From assembly GCA_963824935.1 (NCBI GenBank), contig CAWGRF010000019.1, positions 41,245 to 105,244 on the forward strand: a stretch of 64,000 bases of DNA, given 5' to 3'. Positions 63,405 through 64,000 of the stretch are shown here, piece by piece (position 1 is the stretch's first letter; the number at the start of each line of letters is the position of its first letter). Made by a program: the position numbers and the translations under genes. The DNA comes from JACCZX01 sp963824935. GTDB lineage: Bacteria > Pseudomonadota > Gammaproteobacteria > Burkholderiales > Burkholderiaceae_F. The notes below the pieces were generated by a model. The model did not search any database. It saw only the letters and a list, made by a program, of their open reading frames with translations, and was not told the origin of the DNA.

Positions 63405-64000
63405 CGGAATCCGTACGTCGCAGTTCGCGCGCCGTCCTTGTGCATGGACTGGGGCGAACGCCGATGTCACTGGCGAGACTGGCCCGCCAATTGCGAGCGG
63501 CAGGCCACGTCGCGGAGATCGTTGGCTACGTCGCCGCGCTGGAGTCTCTCGAGCAGATTCGCGATCGCATCCGCGCACGATTGCTGTCGGCTTCTCGCCG
63601 TGACCTGCCATACGCCGTGATCGGACACTCGCTCGGCGGCCTGCTGGCCCGGTTGGCTCTCGTCGACTGGCCTTCTTCCGCTCGCCCGCCAAAGCTGCTC
63701 ATTACGCTCGGTACCCCGACCCGTCCGCCTCGGCTGGCGCGGCGGCTGCAGCACGCACGGTGGTACCGGGCGGGCGCTGGCGATCCCGGCCAGAGACTCG
63801 CCGATCCGTTGGTCTTCCGAGCAGCAGGGCGACTTCCTACGAAGTGCATTGCTGTAGTGGGCACTGCAGGCTGGCGCGGTGTGGTAAGTCCGTTCGGCGA
63901 CGACCTGAAATGACGGTCTCGTTGCCGTCGACGAGGCGGTACCCGCAGACCCGTGGCAGCTGGTTCAAGTCCCTGCTCTTCACACATTCCTGATGACCGC
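63401..64000 (+). CDS. Lipase/esterase-like alpha/beta hydrolase, runs off the window
   Basis: N-terminal AVLVHGLGRTPMSLARLARQ, nucleophile Ser in VIGHSLGGLLARLALVD, and ITLGTPTRPPRLA are typical of bacterial triacylglycerol lipase-like proteins. As read it stops at 63913, but one extra A there (CTGAAATGA) hides the continuation DLNDGLVAVDEAVPADPWQL, with a likely catalytic His in VPALHTFL near 63980. So the gene continues past base 64000. ATG 63401 overlaps the desaturase stop (ATGA), so both are coupled and may act on the same lipid. Confidence 0.78.

Overview
The window looks like a chromosomal segment of a betaproteobacterium, probably an uncultured member of the Burkholderiales or a related lineage. 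The evidence is a set of gene neighbourhoods typical of that class: murJ-rpsT, argD-argF-argG followed by murB and yajQ, xseB-ispA-dxs, polA-DUF2782-thrB-BPSS1780, fur/bamE-dapB-exbBD and zapB-like/zapA/6S RNA. There are also three Bug-type (TctC) solute receptors, a family greatly expanded in Burkholderiales. No tRNA, rRNA, CRISPR array or recognisable transposase was found.

Layout. 1-10.2 kb: end of a proton-pumping pyrophosphatase, a phosphinothricin-type acetyltransferase, a remnant of cydA, a long acyl-CoA transferase, a type-2 3-hydroxyacyl-CoA dehydrogenase, gamma-glutamyltranspeptidase, a peroxiredoxin, an Mpo1-like membrane protein, murJ and rpsT. 10.3-18.7 kb: a segment between rpsT and argD holding a PLP-dependent basic amino acid decarboxylase, two small exported proteins and a signalling operon (multi-GAF histidine kinase, single-domain receiver, NtrC-type sigma-54 activator). 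18.8-31.3 kb: arginine biosynthesis, cell wall and isoprenoid precursor genes, a rhodanese, a ZIP transporter and a Tat-exported dienelactone hydrolase. 31.3-49.6 kb: polA, thrB, ugpAEC, fur, bamE, dapB, exbBD, parA, zapA, 6S RNA, a trypsin-like protease, a Na+/H+ antiporter, an FAH-family hydrolase and a ketopantoate reductase-like enzyme. 49.7-64 kb: an accessory catabolic zone with an FAH hydrolase, aspartate dehydrogenase, Bug receptors, a TctCBA transporter, an FAD monooxygenase, alpha/beta hydrolases, an unusual ClpX-like ATPase and a sterol desaturase-type oxygenase. This zone also contains a short mosaic of gene fragments at 55.8-57.7 kb.

Two themes matter for use of this annotation. 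First, many otherwise well-conserved genes carry single-base frameshifts (SDR, ggt, decarboxylase, kinase and both regulators, argG, dienelactone hydrolase, tctB, alpha/beta hydrolase, sterol desaturase, terminal lipase). Most are repaired by removing one base. Several look like sequencing or assembly errors rather than real pseudogenes, because hairpins sit just after the corrected stops and argG is an essential biosynthetic gene. Second, cydA, a second FAD monooxygenase, an outer-membrane barrel and an alpha/beta hydrolase survive only as fragments ending at abrupt junctions, which suggests real deletions or chimeric joins.

The most unusual functional candidates are the ClpX-like ATPase that lacks the zinc-binding domain and RKH loop and has an altered pore loop (61.5-62.5 kb), the tandem-GAF kinase operon, a DNA polymerase I whose proofreading site has a Lys in place of a metal-binding Glu, and a 12-13 bp tandem repeat between fur and bamE. 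None of these amounts to a demonstrated new system.
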